The notes beneath the pieces are model-generated. The model ran no database searches. It was not told the DNA's origin and worked only from the letters and a program-made list of their open reading frames with translations. The position numbers and the translations under genes are program-made. Source: Candidatus Gastranaerophilales bacterium (GTDB lineage Bacteria; Cyanobacteriota; Vampirovibrionia; Gastranaerophilales; Gastranaerophilaceae). From it: DNA of 64,000 bases. The stretch is from NCBI GenBank assembly GCA_944325875.1, contig CALVBU010000001.1, forward strand, positions 345,136 to 409,135, read 5' to 3'. Numbering within the stretch: the stretch's first letter is position 1; every line of letters begins with the position of its first letter. Of the stretch, positions 9,827 through 18,262 are shown piece after piece.

Positions 9827-11534
9827 CAAAAACTTTTTCTGCTTCAAGTTTCTTACCCAAGTTACTCAACGCAACGCTTTTATAATAATAAGCATTAGCA
9901 CAATCTCTATCGAGCATTATCGCTTTATTTGCAAACTCTAACGCAGAGAAATTTTCCTGCTTATCAAGAAATACACCTGTAATTCCTAAGTAATTATATA
10001 CATCAGTAGGATCTAACTCTATTGCTTCAAAATAATCGTCAATAGCTTCATCAAACTTGCCGAGATTATGCAGAGCCCAAGCTTTTCTGTAATGAGAATA
10101 TGCATAATCCTTGTTTACCATTATAGCCTTATTTGCAAAAAGTATAGACTTTTTAAAATCAGAAAGCTTTGAATAGCAATATGAAATATTCGCATATGCA
10201 TCTACAAATGAAGCATCGTATTCAATACATTTTTGATAAGTATCAATAGCTTCTTTATACTTTTCAAGCTCTTGCAAAGCCCAAGCTTTTCTAAAATAAG
10301 AATAAGAATCTTCTTTATCTAATAACAATGCTCTATTAGCATATTCAAGAGATAATTCAAGTTCACCTGTCTTAGAATAACTGTAAGATAGCGAATGATA
10401 ATAATCGACATCATCAGGCTCTAATTCAACACTTTTTTTGAAAGCTTCTGCAGCTGCATCATATCTTTCTACAGATAGCATAATGTTACCTTTGCGATAA
10501 TATGAATAAGCAGATTTTTCATTTAATTCAATAGCTAAATCCGCATAACTATCAGCTAATTTGTAATCATCTAACTTTGAATAGCAATATGAAATATTCA
10601 ACAATAAGTTGTCATCATACCTATCAAACTTTAAAGCTTTCTTATAGAACATAAGTGCACTGTCAAAATCATTTTTATCTTCATAAACGTTTGCCATAAG
10701 TTCATAAAGATATTCTGTAGGCTCTGTCGTATAATCAGCAAAACGTAAATATCTTAACGCTTTATTATACTCACCTCTCTTTTTAGCAGTCAAAGCTAAA
10801 AATTTTAGCACTTGTTGTTTATCATCAGTTTTCCGATATAATTCTCTCGAAAATATATCTGCTTCATCATATCGTTCTATATATATCAAACACTGAATTC
10901 TACGTTCTAATAAATCAACACTCTCATAAATAGAAATACATTTTTCCAAATATTCCAAAGCTGATTCAATATCATCTAATTCAGCATAACACTCCATTAT
11001 TTTGTAATAAAGATTATACTTATCCTTATAATTTTCAGCTCTATGGAAGTATTCTAAAGCTTTTTCATAATCAGAAGGTTCAATTGAATAAAAAGCAAAC
11101 GCTAAATTATAATAATAAGCAGGGGAATCAACCTCATTGGCTAATAATTTAGTAATGTAATCTTCTGATTTTTCTTCAAAACCGGTATAATTAAACAATA
11201 AAACTAAAAAAGATTGGATTAACCAGTCGTCTTCACCTAAAGATTCTGCAACAGCAGTATATTTAATTGCATCTTTTTTCTTGCCGAGTCGTCCACAAAC
11301 AAATGCGAGTCTAATATAGCCATAAGCATAATTAGGGTCAAGTTTAATAGCTTTTTTAGCATATTTTAGGGCTTTTTTATCATCCCCGTAAAAGACATAA
11401 GCCTTAGACAAATATGCGCACTGCTCAGCTGATAAATGCTTTTCTTTTTCAAGCATCTTAATAACATTTTCAGCCGTAGCGGTATTTATGAATATTTTAG
11501 CATCTTCATATTTTGTATAAAAGTTATCGTACAT
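9798..11534 (-). CDS. Long tetratricopeptide-repeat protein
   Basis: About 575 residues made almost entirely of tandem TPR units of 34 residues, with very similar copies such as AYSYYRKG, SYSYFRKAW and AYSHYRKAW repeated through the second half. No signal peptide or membrane segment is seen, so it is probably a cytosolic scaffold. The start is uncertain: ATG at 11534 has a weak GGG upstream, ATG at 11555 and TTG at 11567 are in frame with no clear ribosome site. The gene converges on comEC and shares its last 29 bases, so no terminator fits between them. Partners are unknown. Confidence 0.85.
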   Translation of the reverse strand: MYDNFYTKYEDAKIFINTATAENVIKMLEKEKHLSAEQCAYLSKAYVFYGDDKKALKYAKKAIKLDPNYAYGYIRLAFVCGRLGKKKDAIKYTAVAESLGEDDWLIQSFLVLLFNYTGFEEKSEDYITKLLANEVDSPAYYYNLAFAFYSIEPSDYEKALEYFHRAENYKDKYNLYYKIMECYAELDDIESALEYLEKCISIYESVDLLERRIQCLIYIERYDEADIFSRELYRKTDDKQQVLKFLALTAKKRGEYNKALRYLRFADYTTEPTEYLYELMANVYEDKNDFDSALMFYKKALKFDRYDDNLLLNISYCYSKLDDYKLADSYADLAIELNEKSAYSYYRKGNIMLSVERYDAAAEAFKKSVELEPDDVDYYHSLSYSYSKTGELELSLEYANRALLLDKEDSYSYFRKAWALQELEKYKEAIDTYQKCIEYDASFVDAYANISYCYSKLSDFKKSILFANKAIMVNKDYAYSHYRKAWALHNLGKFDEAIDDYFEAIELDPTDVYNYLGITGVFLDKQENFSALEFANKAIMLDRDCANAYYYKSVALSNLGKKLEAEKVFAKARELGFE

Positions 11535-11667
11535 TCTAACCCGTTCTTTACACATCTTGCTTGGCAAAACATGTAAACATATCTAACCTTATTACAAAAA
11601 ATAATACGGTTCTATTAGAATTAAACTTTAGGAATTTCCATAAAAAATTTACATAAGTTTAAAACTT

Positions 11668-12432
11668 TTATACAAGAATTTCGTTTTCTTTATCCTCAAG
11701 CGCGGTAGTAATCTCATCAAGAATCAACTGTGCAGCTGCAATTCTGTTATCAGCAGTAGTAATAGGTCTACCAATTACCATATAATCAACCCCTGATAAA
11801 ATAGCACTACGAGGAGTATCAACTCTCACCTGATCATTAACAGAAGCCCAAGTAGGACGAGTTGCTGGACATACAATAATAAAATCTTTATCAGGGATTT
11901 GTTGTCTAATACGTCTTGCCTCATCAGCACTTGCAACAACCCCGTCCAGACCTGACTCATAAGCGACTTGTGCAAGTTTTGATACGTAATCTTCAATATT
12001 TTTATCAACACAAAGCTCTTCAGTAAGCGTTCTTTGTCCAAAGCTTGATAAAAGTGTAACCCCTAAAATCACAGGAGGCTCTTTATCTAATCTTTTACAA
12101 CAAGCATTAACAGCTTTGACGGTACCGGAAATCATTTTAGATCCGCCTTGTATATGAATATTAAAGAAATGAATATTATTTTTTACAAGGTTAATACAAG
12201 CCTTTTGAACAGTATTAGGAATATCATGAAATTTGCTGTCATAATAGCATCTTCCACCCAATTCTTCGATAAGACGAACCGCTTCAAAACCATAAGTTAC
12301 AATTAACGGCAAACCGATTTTAAAATATCCTACATAATCCTTTAATTCCAACACTAGCTCTTTTACTTCTTCCAGCGTATCAACATCAAGAGCCAAGATA
12401 ATTCTGTCCTTTGGACATTGAGGTTTTATCAT
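11668..12432 (-). CDS. pyrF: Orotidine 5'-phosphate decarboxylase
   Basis: PyrF decarboxylates OMP to UMP, the last step of de novo pyrimidine synthesis. The protein has ILALDVDT near the N-terminus and YDSKFHDIPNT, which carries the Asp-Lys-x-x-Asp catalytic set of group I enzymes, followed by the phosphate-binding end (SGVDYMVIGRPIT). I start at ATG 12432 because AAGGTGG lies about nine bases before it; a longer frame to 12489 adds a hydrophobic stretch unlike any PyrF. It is not next to other pyr genes. Confidence 0.95.
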   Translation of the reverse strand: MIKPQCPKDRIILALDVDTLEEVKELVLELKDYVGYFKIGLPLIVTYGFEAVRLIEELGGRCYYDSKFHDIPNTVQKACINLVKNNIHFFNIHIQGGSKMISGTVKAVNACCKRLDKEPPVILGVTLLSSFGQRTLTEELCVDKNIEDYVSKLAQVAYESGLDGVVASADEARRIRQQIPDKDFIIVCPATRPTWASVNDQVRVDTPRSAILSGVDYMVIGRPITTADNRIAAAQLILDEITTALEDKENEILV

Positions 12433-12659
12433 ATTCAAATCCCACCTTATTAATAGAAACATAATACAATTAAAAGAAAAGAAAATCAATAGTTAAAAGA
12501 AGTTGCACTAATGAGCTAAATTAAGACCATGCGGGGGATATGTTGGTGGCAAAAAGCATTTTCTTGACTAACGATACTACTATTATTGTGGATTTGTATC
12601 ATAGTCGTACTTAGCGACAATAATAATCCCGTTCCAATGTGTTGCAGTGGCTCAGCCAC
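12433..12659. other. Non-coding spacer with inverted repeats
   Basis: No credible gene is seen here. The part from about 12530 to 12659 is less AT-rich than its surroundings and carries two inverted repeats: TATTATTGT at 12581-12589 with ACAATAATA at 12617-12625, and GTGGC/GCCAC at about 12646-12658. They lie downstream of the pseudopilin terminator on the minus strand and upstream of pyrF. Function unknown; could be a relic or a leader of pyrF. Confidence 0.35.
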
Positions 12660-12689
12660 AAAAAAAAGAGACTTTTGGTAAAAAGTCTC
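12660..12689 (-). terminator. Rho-independent terminator after pseudopilin
   Basis: On the minus strand the arms GAGACTTTT and AAAAGTCTC (12668-12689) form a nine-pair stem followed directly by eight U (complement of the A run at 12660-12667). It ends the pseudopilin transcript about 85 bases after its stop. Confidence 0.85.
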
Positions 12690-12775
12690 ATAACAAAAAG
12701 ATTCATTTAGATTTTACTTTATAGAAAAGTAAACTTTGAGTATAGCGGACATTCAACTAAATAAGAAATGTTCCA

Positions 12776-13459
12776 CTATTTGCCTGCACCATATAGAACA
12801 GCTTCAGCAGCAACAGTAGCTGGAAGAACTGTTTGGTCATACATAATTACAGGATAGATATCTGTAGGGTTAGAAACCTTGCAGTCTCCAGTTGTAGGAC
12901 CTTTGAATGGATCAGTTTGCCCATCACAATTAACAACTCTGTTAGGATTCTTTTCACCATTAACATCTATTGCACCAAAACAGTAACCAGTTTTTGTATC
13001 TGTACCTTTATTATTTATTTTATTATTTGCATCAATTTTATCAGTTGCGTTACCTTCTGTACATTGAGATGAAGTAGTTGCAAATGTAAAAGTAATACCA
13101 TCATTAAAATACAATGTATAATTATTTGCATCCCCAAACTTTACATTAGCTGAATTACTTGCAGTATACGCTTTGCCACCAGTCTTAACAACATTCATAC
13201 GATTATTAAACAAATTGTATAAAGATGCATTATCATTAGTAGTTGTAGAAGTTGTTTGAGACAAGTCATAATCATCAAGAGCAACGTTCAAAACTACAGC
13301 TTGAGACAATACTGATAGTGCTTTTTTGTAAGCAGTTTTGTATTGAGCTCCGTTAGTTGAATTCATCAATGTAGGCATTGTCATAGCGGCAACTACCCCG
13401 ATAATACCTAGCGTAATCAAGACTTCCGCTAAGGTAAAAGCGTTTTTAAAACTTTTCAT
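12776..13459 (-). CDS. Type II secretion/type IV pilin-like pseudopilin
   Basis: The N-terminus has a short basic leader and the prepilin signal KNAFTLAEVLITLG, with Ala at -1 and Phe at +1, Glu at +5, and a 20-residue hydrophobic helix. A leader peptidase would cut before Phe and methylate it. The remaining ~190 residues are a globular domain with several cysteines (probably one or two disulfides) and Asn/Thr-rich loops. Such proteins form type II secretion pseudopili or DNA-uptake pili; the sequence does not say which. AGGTAC-like Shine-Dalgarno (GGAGGTAC) precedes the ATG. It is divergent from an XRE regulator with an operator-like palindrome between them. Confidence 0.85.
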   Translation of the reverse strand: MKSFKNAFTLAEVLITLGIIGVVAAMTMPTLMNSTNGAQYKTAYKKALSVLSQAVVLNVALDDYDLSQTTSTTTNDNASLYNLFNNRMNVVKTGGKAYTASNSANVKFGDANNYTLYFNDGITFTFATTSSQCTEGNATDKIDANNKINNKGTDTKTGYCFGAIDVNGEKNPNRVVNCDGQTDPFKGPTTGDCKVSNPTDIYPVIMYDQTVLPATVAAEAVLYGAGK

Positions 13460-13499
13460 TTATGTACCTCCATTATAATAGTTCCAATTATATAATACC

Positions 13500-13541
13500 A
13501 TATACATATCATTTTGTCAATATAAATGATATGTATATCAT
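13500..13541. promoter_or_regulatory. Palindromic operator between pseudopilin and XRE regulator
   Basis: A perfect 15-base inverted repeat (13500-13514 against 13524-13538, nine-base spacer) is built from the unit ATGATATGTATATCAT. The right copy at 13526-13541 is itself a near-complete palindrome and the left copy is its inverted partial repeat, so two dimer sites are likely. It sits between divergent genes, the usual place for an autoregulatory XRE operator. Binding is inferred. Confidence 0.6.
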
Positions 13542-13588
13542 AAATAAGACTAATTATCAACTATATACTGTACAAGTGAGGAAACATT

Positions 13589-13906
13589 GTGGATAAGGTA
13601 CTCTTAGGCAAAAAACTAAAACAAATAAGGATTTCCAGAGGGATTTCGCAAGAACAGCTCTCAGAGATGATTTATCTATCTCCAAGACAAATGAGTATCA
13701 TTGAAACCGGAAACTCTTACCCCTCTTTAGATACATTTATCAGAATAGCCGAAAAATTAGAATTTGATATTAACGACTTTTTCAACGTAAACATAAAAAA
13801 CCAAGATGAAACAAGACAAAAAGTTATAGAACAGATCAAGACACTTGATAAAAAACACCTAAACCTTGTAAGCGATATTATTAGCGCTATAGAAAAAAAT
13901 CAATAG
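13589..13906 (+). CDS. XRE-family transcriptional regulator
   Basis: A 105-residue protein with a Cro/C1-type helix-turn-helix at about residues 6-60: LKQIRISRGISQEQLSEMI, then SPRQMSIIETGNSYPSLDTF with the recognition helix and the conserved Ile-Glu-x-Gly. The C-terminal 40 residues are helical and probably dimerise it. The start codon is GTG at 13589 with GTGAGGAA before it. It is divergent from the pseudopilin gene, and the palindrome at 13500-13541 makes it a likely regulator of itself and the pseudopilin. The gene ends 28 bases before the convergent rmuC stop. Confidence 0.85.
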   Translation: MDKVLLGKKLKQIRISRGISQEQLSEMIYLSPRQMSIIETGNSYPSLDTFIRIAEKLEFDINDFFNVNIKNQDETRQKVIEQIKTLDKKHLNLVSDIISAIEKNQ

Positions 13907-13933
13907 CGCCATAAATCAATCTTTCAGTAACGA

Positions 13934-15022
13934 CTACACATTTACTTCTTCATCTTTTAAATCATCAGGAAGCCCTGGAATTTGTTTTGAAACTACTCCA
14001 CCTAGTTTTTCTATACGCTTAATTTGATTTAAAATATTACCGTTACCTTGCAATTTTTTCAATGCTGTATCCATAGTTGATCTGGCTTTTAAAAGATCTG
14101 AGAGCAAATTAGCAAACTTATCAAGCATAGCAGAGCATAGTCTTGAAATTTCGATTGCATTTTTATTTTGTCTATCAACTACGTGGAATGAATTGATAAT
14201 TTTCAACGCTGCAAGCAATGTTGATGGAGATACGGGCATTATTTTATTTTGCCAAGCATAATCCCATAACTTGCAATCTTCACAAAACATCATTGAATAA
14301 CAGCTTTCAATTGGAATAAACATCAAAACATAGTCAGGAGAAGAATCTTCTATTGAATAATCACGTTTCGCAAGCCCCGCAATATGAGCTTTTGTAGAAT
14401 CAAAGAACTGTCGAAGATGAATCTCTTTTTCATTGTCGCTTTCTGAATTAACGTAAGCATCCCAAGAAGAAAGAGAAGTTTTAGCATCTATAAAAACATT
14501 TCTACCTTCAGGAAGAAATACTGTCGCATCCGGACGCCCTTCACCGGTACCGAATTGGATTTTATATTCCTCATCTTTCCTAAGTCCTGAAGCCTCTAGG
14601 ACACGTTCTAAAACGATTTCGCCCCAATGGCCTTGTCTTCTGTTATCAGATCGCATAACATTTACTAAAGAGGTTGTATCTTGCGAAATTCTATTTCCAG
14701 CTTCAAGAAAGTTCTTGATATTCATATCAAAACGAGTAAACTTCTCAGCTTCAAGCTTAAAGTTTTCTTCCGATCTTTTTTCAAAGTCTTCAATTTTCTC
14801 TTTAAACCTTTTATAAAACTCATCAAGTTTTTCGCGGTTTTGTTCGCTTAATTCCTTAGAACCATCTTTTAAAAGTGTATTTGCAGTATTTTCAAAAGAC
14901 AGCTTCATCTGCTCAAGCATAGCCTCTCTCGAAGACAACTCATTTTTACGACTAATAAAAAACGGTATATAAACTGCAATAGCACCAATTATAAAACCCA
15001 ATATAAATATCATAATTTCCAT
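13934..15022 (-). CDS. rmuC: DNA recombination protein RmuC
   Basis: RmuC proteins limit recombination at short inverted repeats and carry a restriction-endonuclease-like core. Visible parts are an N-terminal membrane anchor (residues about 3-22), a long coiled coil to about 120, and the nuclease-like core with GHWGEIVLERVLEASGLRKDEEY, the RPDATVFLPEGRNVFIDAKTSL strand (Asp and Asp-Ala-Lys) and DYVLMFIPIES. The ATG at 15022 is chosen because GGAGAG lies upstream; a longer frame to 15052 adds nothing conserved. Confidence 0.9.
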   Translation of the reverse strand: MEIMIFILGFIIGAIAVYIPFFISRKNELSSREAMLEQMKLSFENTANTLLKDGSKELSEQNREKLDEFYKRFKEKIEDFEKRSEENFKLEAEKFTRFDMNIKNFLEAGNRISQDTTSLVNVMRSDNRRQGHWGEIVLERVLEASGLRKDEEYKIQFGTGEGRPDATVFLPEGRNVFIDAKTSLSSWDAYVNSESDNEKEIHLRQFFDSTKAHIAGLAKRDYSIEDSSPDYVLMFIPIESCYSMMFCEDCKLWDYAWQNKIMPVSPSTLLAALKIINSFHVVDRQNKNAIEISRLCSAMLDKFANLLSDLLKARSTMDTALKKLQGNGNILNQIKRIEKLGGVVSKQIPGLPDDLKDEEVNV

Positions 15023-15129
15023 AAATACACACTCTCCATAAATGCCATACAATAGATTGACTATACATATTAATATACCACAACAAAATTAGACCAAAAA
15101 GATTAGTGCAAAAAAATCAATCTAAAAAA

Positions 15130-15167
15130 TCAATCATGCCTCAAAGCATGGTCTAGAGCATGATTGA
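15130..15167. promoter_or_regulatory. Inverted repeat in the response-regulator upstream region
   Basis: TCAATCATGC at 15130-15139 and GCATGATTGA at 15158-15167 are exact inverse copies with an 18-base spacer that holds a further GCATG. Related CATGC/CATGG half-sites with CCTCAA recur to 15240. The cluster lies 150 bases before the NarL-type regulator and could be its own binding array or a folded leader. Confidence 0.4.
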
Positions 15168-15314
15168 GGAATTTTCTAAATCCATGGATGTAAATCAATA
15201 ATTCATGCTTTACAGCCTCAAACATCAATCAAGGCATGGATGAAGAACACCCTCTAAAAGTTGTAGTATATAAACTGTAGAGGAAAGCAATTAAAAAGTT
15301 TAAAGGGGAATAAA

Positions 15315-16013
15315 ATGAGAGAGTTCAAGAGAAAAGCAAGAGTTTTGTTAATTGATGACAACGCAGATCATTTAAGAGGAGTAAAAGAATTAATCAGCCT
15401 AGAAACAAATTACGACATTGTAGGTACAACTACAAGCGCAAATATGGGGATTAATTTAGTAAAAAAATATCAACCTGATTTGGTTCTAATGGACATCAAT
15501 ATGCCTGAAAAAGATGGCTTACAAGCAATCCAAGAAATCGAAAAACTTGAACTCGGAACAAAAATTATTGCATTAAGCGGATATGATGATGCAGATTTAA
15601 TCTTTAGAGCTATGAAAATAGGTGCTAAAGGATATGTGTTAAAAACAATGGCATCTGCTCAATTAATTTATGCTATTGATGAAGTATTAAGCGGAAAAGT
15701 TTACTTACCATCTGCACTTTCTTCAAGATTCTTTGAATACTTCCAACGCACATTCAAAGAAGAATCTTCAAACCAAAACGAAGAAAACCTATTAAACTAC
15801 CTAACTTCACGTGAAGAAGAAGTGCTTGACCTACTCACACAAGGTAATAACTACAAGGCTATTGCAGGAAAATTATTTATATCAGAAACTACAGTTAAAA
15901 CTCACGTAAATAATATTTTCCAAAAACTACAAGTAAACGACAGAACCCAAGCTGTATTATACGCATTGAACAACGGCTTTGCCAACAAAGTTCGTGCTAA
16001 AATCTCAGCATAA
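15315..16013 (+). CDS. NarL/FixJ-type response regulator
   Basis: An N-terminal receiver domain (residues about 8-125) has the acidic pair Asp14/Asp15, the phosphoacceptor Asp60 in VLMDINMPE, and the Lys of GYVLKT near residue 110. A linker of about 35 residues leads to a LuxR-type helix-turn-helix at about 160-222 (LTSREEEVLDLL, NYKAIAGKLFISETTVKTHVNNIFQKL). It should bind DNA as a dimer when phosphorylated. AAAGGGG before the ATG is a good ribosome site. The sensorless kinase 75 bases downstream is the obvious partner, although a terminator separates them. Confidence 0.93.
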   Translation: MREFKRKARVLLIDDNADHLRGVKELISLETNYDIVGTTTSANMGINLVKKYQPDLVLMDINMPEKDGLQAIQEIEKLELGTKIIALSGYDDADLIFRAMKIGAKGYVLKTMASAQLIYAIDEVLSGKVYLPSALSSRFFEYFQRTFKEESSNQNEENLLNYLTSREEEVLDLLTQGNNYKAIAGKLFISETTVKTHVNNIFQKLQVNDRTQAVLYALNNGFANKVRAKISA

Positions 16014-16034
16014 TAAAAAATACAATAAAACCAA

Positions 16035-16066
16035 AAGGGTTCAGCAAATACTGAGCCCTTTTTATT
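16035..16066 (+). terminator. Terminator after response regulator
   Basis: AAGGGTTCAG and CTGAGCCCTT form a ten-pair stem (one G-U) with a six-base loop, then a U run. It lies between the regulator and the kinase, so the kinase depends on readthrough or its own promoter. Confidence 0.82.
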
Positions 16067-16087
16067 TATAAAAAGAAAGAGAAGACA

Positions 16088-16747
16088 ATGCCATCAGAAA
16101 TAATAAAAGAACAATCCCGCTGCATAGCTCACGAAATCAGAAATCAGGTTTCCATTTGCGATGTATATTGCGAAATCATCAAAAAACAACTTACTAAAAA
16201 CGGAATAGAAAATGACTCAATAGAAAGAGCCGTTGAGTGTATTCAAAAATCAGTAAAAATGATTAACAATTCACTTATTGACTTAAAAACACTAGACAAT
16301 TTAAAACAATCAATCTGTTACGTAAATGACTTAGTCGAAGAAAGCATTAATTTAGGAAAAGTCTACATCCAAGATAAACAAATTCAAATTAATTCAAATC
16401 TAAAAGAAAATGTTCAAATATACGTTGACGAAAACAAATTCCTCGGTTGCCTTATAAATCTAATAAAAAATGCAATTGAAGCAATAGAAACAAAAGGCGA
16501 AATAACAATATCAACAGAAATTACGAGTAAAAAATGTATAATTAAAATTTCAAACAATGGAAAACCAATATCTCCATCAGCGCAAAAAGAGCTATTTAAC
16601 GAAGGTTTCACCACTAAAAAAACAGGAAGTGGTCTTGGATTATACATCTGTAAAAACAATTTAGAACAGCAAGACGCTGCGCTTTCCCTAATAAAATCAA
16701 CGGTACAAAAAACAGAGTTTGAAATTCAAATACCAATATTTAAATAA
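16088..16747 (+). CDS. Small cytosolic histidine kinase without sensor domain
   Basis: At 219 residues this kinase has only the catalytic core. The H-box starts almost at the N-terminus (His15 in IAHEIRNQ), followed by the dimerisation helices, an N-box (NLIKNAIEAI), and the G boxes (FTTKKTGSGLGLYICK). No membrane helix, PAS or GAF domain is present. It must be controlled by a partner protein or serve as a phosphodonor recruited by another sensor. Its position directly after the NarL-type regulator suggests a cognate pair. A bidirectional terminator follows the stop. Confidence 0.88.
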   Translation: MPSEIIKEQSRCIAHEIRNQVSICDVYCEIIKKQLTKNGIENDSIERAVECIQKSVKMINNSLIDLKTLDNLKQSICYVNDLVEESINLGKVYIQDKQIQINSNLKENVQIYVDENKFLGCLINLIKNAIEAIETKGEITISTEITSKKCIIKISNNGKPISPSAQKELFNEGFTTKKTGSGLGLYICKNNLEQQDAALSLIKSTVQKTEFEIQIPIFK

Positions 16748-16774
16748 AAAAAGACCGCATTTGCGGTCTTTTTT
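16746..16774. terminator. Bidirectional terminator
   Basis: AAGACCGCA at 16751-16759 pairs with TGCGGTCTT at 16762-16770, flanked by A and T runs on both sides. It serves both the kinase on the plus strand and the Spy-like gene operon on the minus strand. Confidence 0.9.
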
Positions 16775-16781
16775 ATAACCC

Positions 16782-17384
16782 TTATTCAGCATCTGCATGT
16801 GGTGCAGGTGGTGGAAGTTCAGGGTTTTTATCGCCTGCTGGCGGAGGTCCAAATGGAGGTTTTAAAGAATTTCCATGATGTTTTTTGAATTCTTTTTCAA
16901 ACTTTTTACGACCTTCTTCTTTCATTTTTTTCAATTCTTTTAATTGTTTTTTAGTAAGAATTGATTCAAACTCTTGCATATTCTTCATACGAATTTCATG
17001 AGCTTTCTTTTTCAATTCTTTTATTTCAGCATTTAATTTAGCAATCTTTTCTTGTTGCATTTCAACTGCAATTCTTGACAACTTAACAACTTCAATTTCT
17101 TGACGTTTTTGTCTGATTGCTTCAATGATAGGCTTCATTTCTTCGTGGCCCTTCATTCTAATTTCTTTAGCCTTTGCTTTCTGTTCATCTGTAAGTTTTA
17201 AGCGTTTTTCAAACGCAGCTTTTTTAGCATCTGGTTTTCTAGGCGGTCTTTGCATTTCAGGAGGTGCAGGTTTTTCTACACTTTCCGCAGGTTTAACAGC
17301 TTCTACAGTCGGAATATCTGCGGCAAAACATTGAGTAGATACTCCGAATGCCAATAAACTTGCTAAAATTAAAGTTTTTTTCAT
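16782..17384 (-). CDS. Exported Spy/CpxP-like protein
   Basis: A signal peptide (1-21, ending CFA) is followed by a Pro-rich spacer, a Lys/Glu-rich helical region with the LTDEQKAKAKEIR motif near residue 65 and a second LTKKQLKELKK motif near 143, and a Pro/Gly tail. LTxxQ repeats are the mark of Spy/CpxP-type periplasmic chaperones and of CnrX-like metal sensors. It ends a three-gene operon led by an anti-sigma factor and an ECF sigma factor, so it may be the periplasmic sensor or the main target of that sigma factor. No metal-binding His cluster apart from a KKHHGN motif is seen. Confidence 0.72.
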   Translation of the reverse strand: MKKTLILASLLAFGVSTQCFAADIPTVEAVKPAESVEKPAPPEMQRPPRKPDAKKAAFEKRLKLTDEQKAKAKEIRMKGHEEMKPIIEAIRQKRQEIEVVKLSRIAVEMQQEKIAKLNAEIKELKKKAHEIRMKNMQEFESILTKKQLKELKKMKEEGRKKFEKEFKKHHGNSLKPPFGPPPAGDKNPELPPPAPHADAE

Positions 17385-17420
17385 AATTTTTCCTTTCTTG
17401 GTTTTAGCCTGCTAAAGGCT

Positions 17421-17918
17421 TTATAATAAGTCTTCTAACTGAGTTGCTAATTCTTTCTTAGCATTATAAATTCTTGATTTTATCGTACCTACGGGACACT
17501 TAAATTTTTCTGCACATTGCTCATAAGTATACCCATATATTTCTGAATATAGAATCACATCACGGAATTTTGGCTTTAAATTCTCTATTGCATCCATAAT
17601 TCTTTTTTTCCTGTCATTTTTTATTAACCTCAACTCCGGAGACGATTTTGTATCTTTTAAAGTTTCAAAAGTATTATCATCTTCGTCTACTAACTGCTCA
17701 TGTTTTTTCACTGCCGACTTTAGATAATCTTTAGAAACATTTTTGGCAATAGTAATTACCCAGCTTTTTAAACTGCCTTTCTCTTTATACTTGTCGGAAT
17801 TTTTCCAAACCTTAAGATAAACTTCTTGTTCCAAGTCCTCATTGTCTTCGCCTGAAATCATCCTGATTATATTTTTCACATTCGCTCTATTCTTCTCAAT
17901 TATTTCTTTTAAGTTCAT
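17421..17918 (-). CDS. ECF-type sigma-70 factor
   Basis: The 165-residue product has sigma region 2 at about residues 10-70 (DLEQEVYLKVWKNSDKYKEKGSLKSWVITIAKN) and region 4 at about 105-160 (LKPKFRDVILYSEIYGYTYEQCAEKFKCPVGTIKSRIYNAKKEL), and lacks regions 1 and 3, as ECF factors do. Its start overlaps the anti-sigma stop by four bases (ATGA), so the two are made together. Target promoters are unknown. Confidence 0.93.
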   Translation of the reverse strand: MNLKEIIEKNRANVKNIIRMISGEDNEDLEQEVYLKVWKNSDKYKEKGSLKSWVITIAKNVSKDYLKSAVKKHEQLVDEDDNTFETLKDTKSSPELRLIKNDRKKRIMDAIENLKPKFRDVILYSEIYGYTYEQCAEKFKCPVGTIKSRIYNAKKELATQLEDLL

Positions 17919-18262
17919 TCATCCACCATAATTAGCCCGTATGAATCCACTGGAAAGCCATAATCCTCAATACTTAGTACCTGACCATATCTGATAAGAT
18001 CTGCAACATCTGTATTGAAATTAACTATTCCTAATGTAACCCCGCTAAACAGTATCGCAAAAGCTGCACAAGCAATTTTTAATTTAGCAGATGTTTTACG
18101 GGTTTTAAGATATTCAGGTTTAACTTCCTGTATCAAAGCTGAAACCTTATCCATTATTTCTTGTTCCTTACGACAATCTTCACATTCCAGCAAATGCTGT
18201 TGCAAAGTTTCCTCATCGGAAAAAGTAAACAAGGCTTCGTATTTATCACATTTTTTACTCAT
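17915..18262 (-). CDS. Zinc-type anti-sigma factor, single-pass membrane
   Basis: The N-terminal domain carries the anti-sigma zinc motif His23-x3-Cys27-x2-Cys30 (HLLECEDC), with an additional Cys at residue 5. A single transmembrane helix at about 62-80 and a short periplasmic tail follow. The protein should hold the ECF factor of the next gene at the membrane and release it on an envelope or redox signal. Unusually, the anti-sigma gene comes first in the operon. Family is clear from motif and context; the signal is not. Confidence 0.85.
   Translation of the reverse strand: MSKKCDKYEALFTFSDEETLQQHLLECEDCRKEQEIMDKVSALIQEVKPEYLKTRKTSAKLKIACAAFAILFSGVTLGIVNFNTDVADLIRYGQVLSIEDYGFPVDSYGLIMVDE

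Noticed and set aside
9798..11534. Tandem DNA repeats in the TPR gene as a CRISPR or satellite
   Set aside because: The similarity follows the 34-residue protein repeat and is not preserved as DNA; no spacers.
12646..12667. GTGGC/GCCAC hairpin as a terminator
   Set aside because: The run next to it is A on plus, and on minus the U run comes before the stem, so it does not fit; the neighbouring stem at 12668-12689 is the terminator.
15100..15260. CATGC half-sites as a CRISPR-like array
   Set aside because: Repeats are short, irregular and in both orientations.
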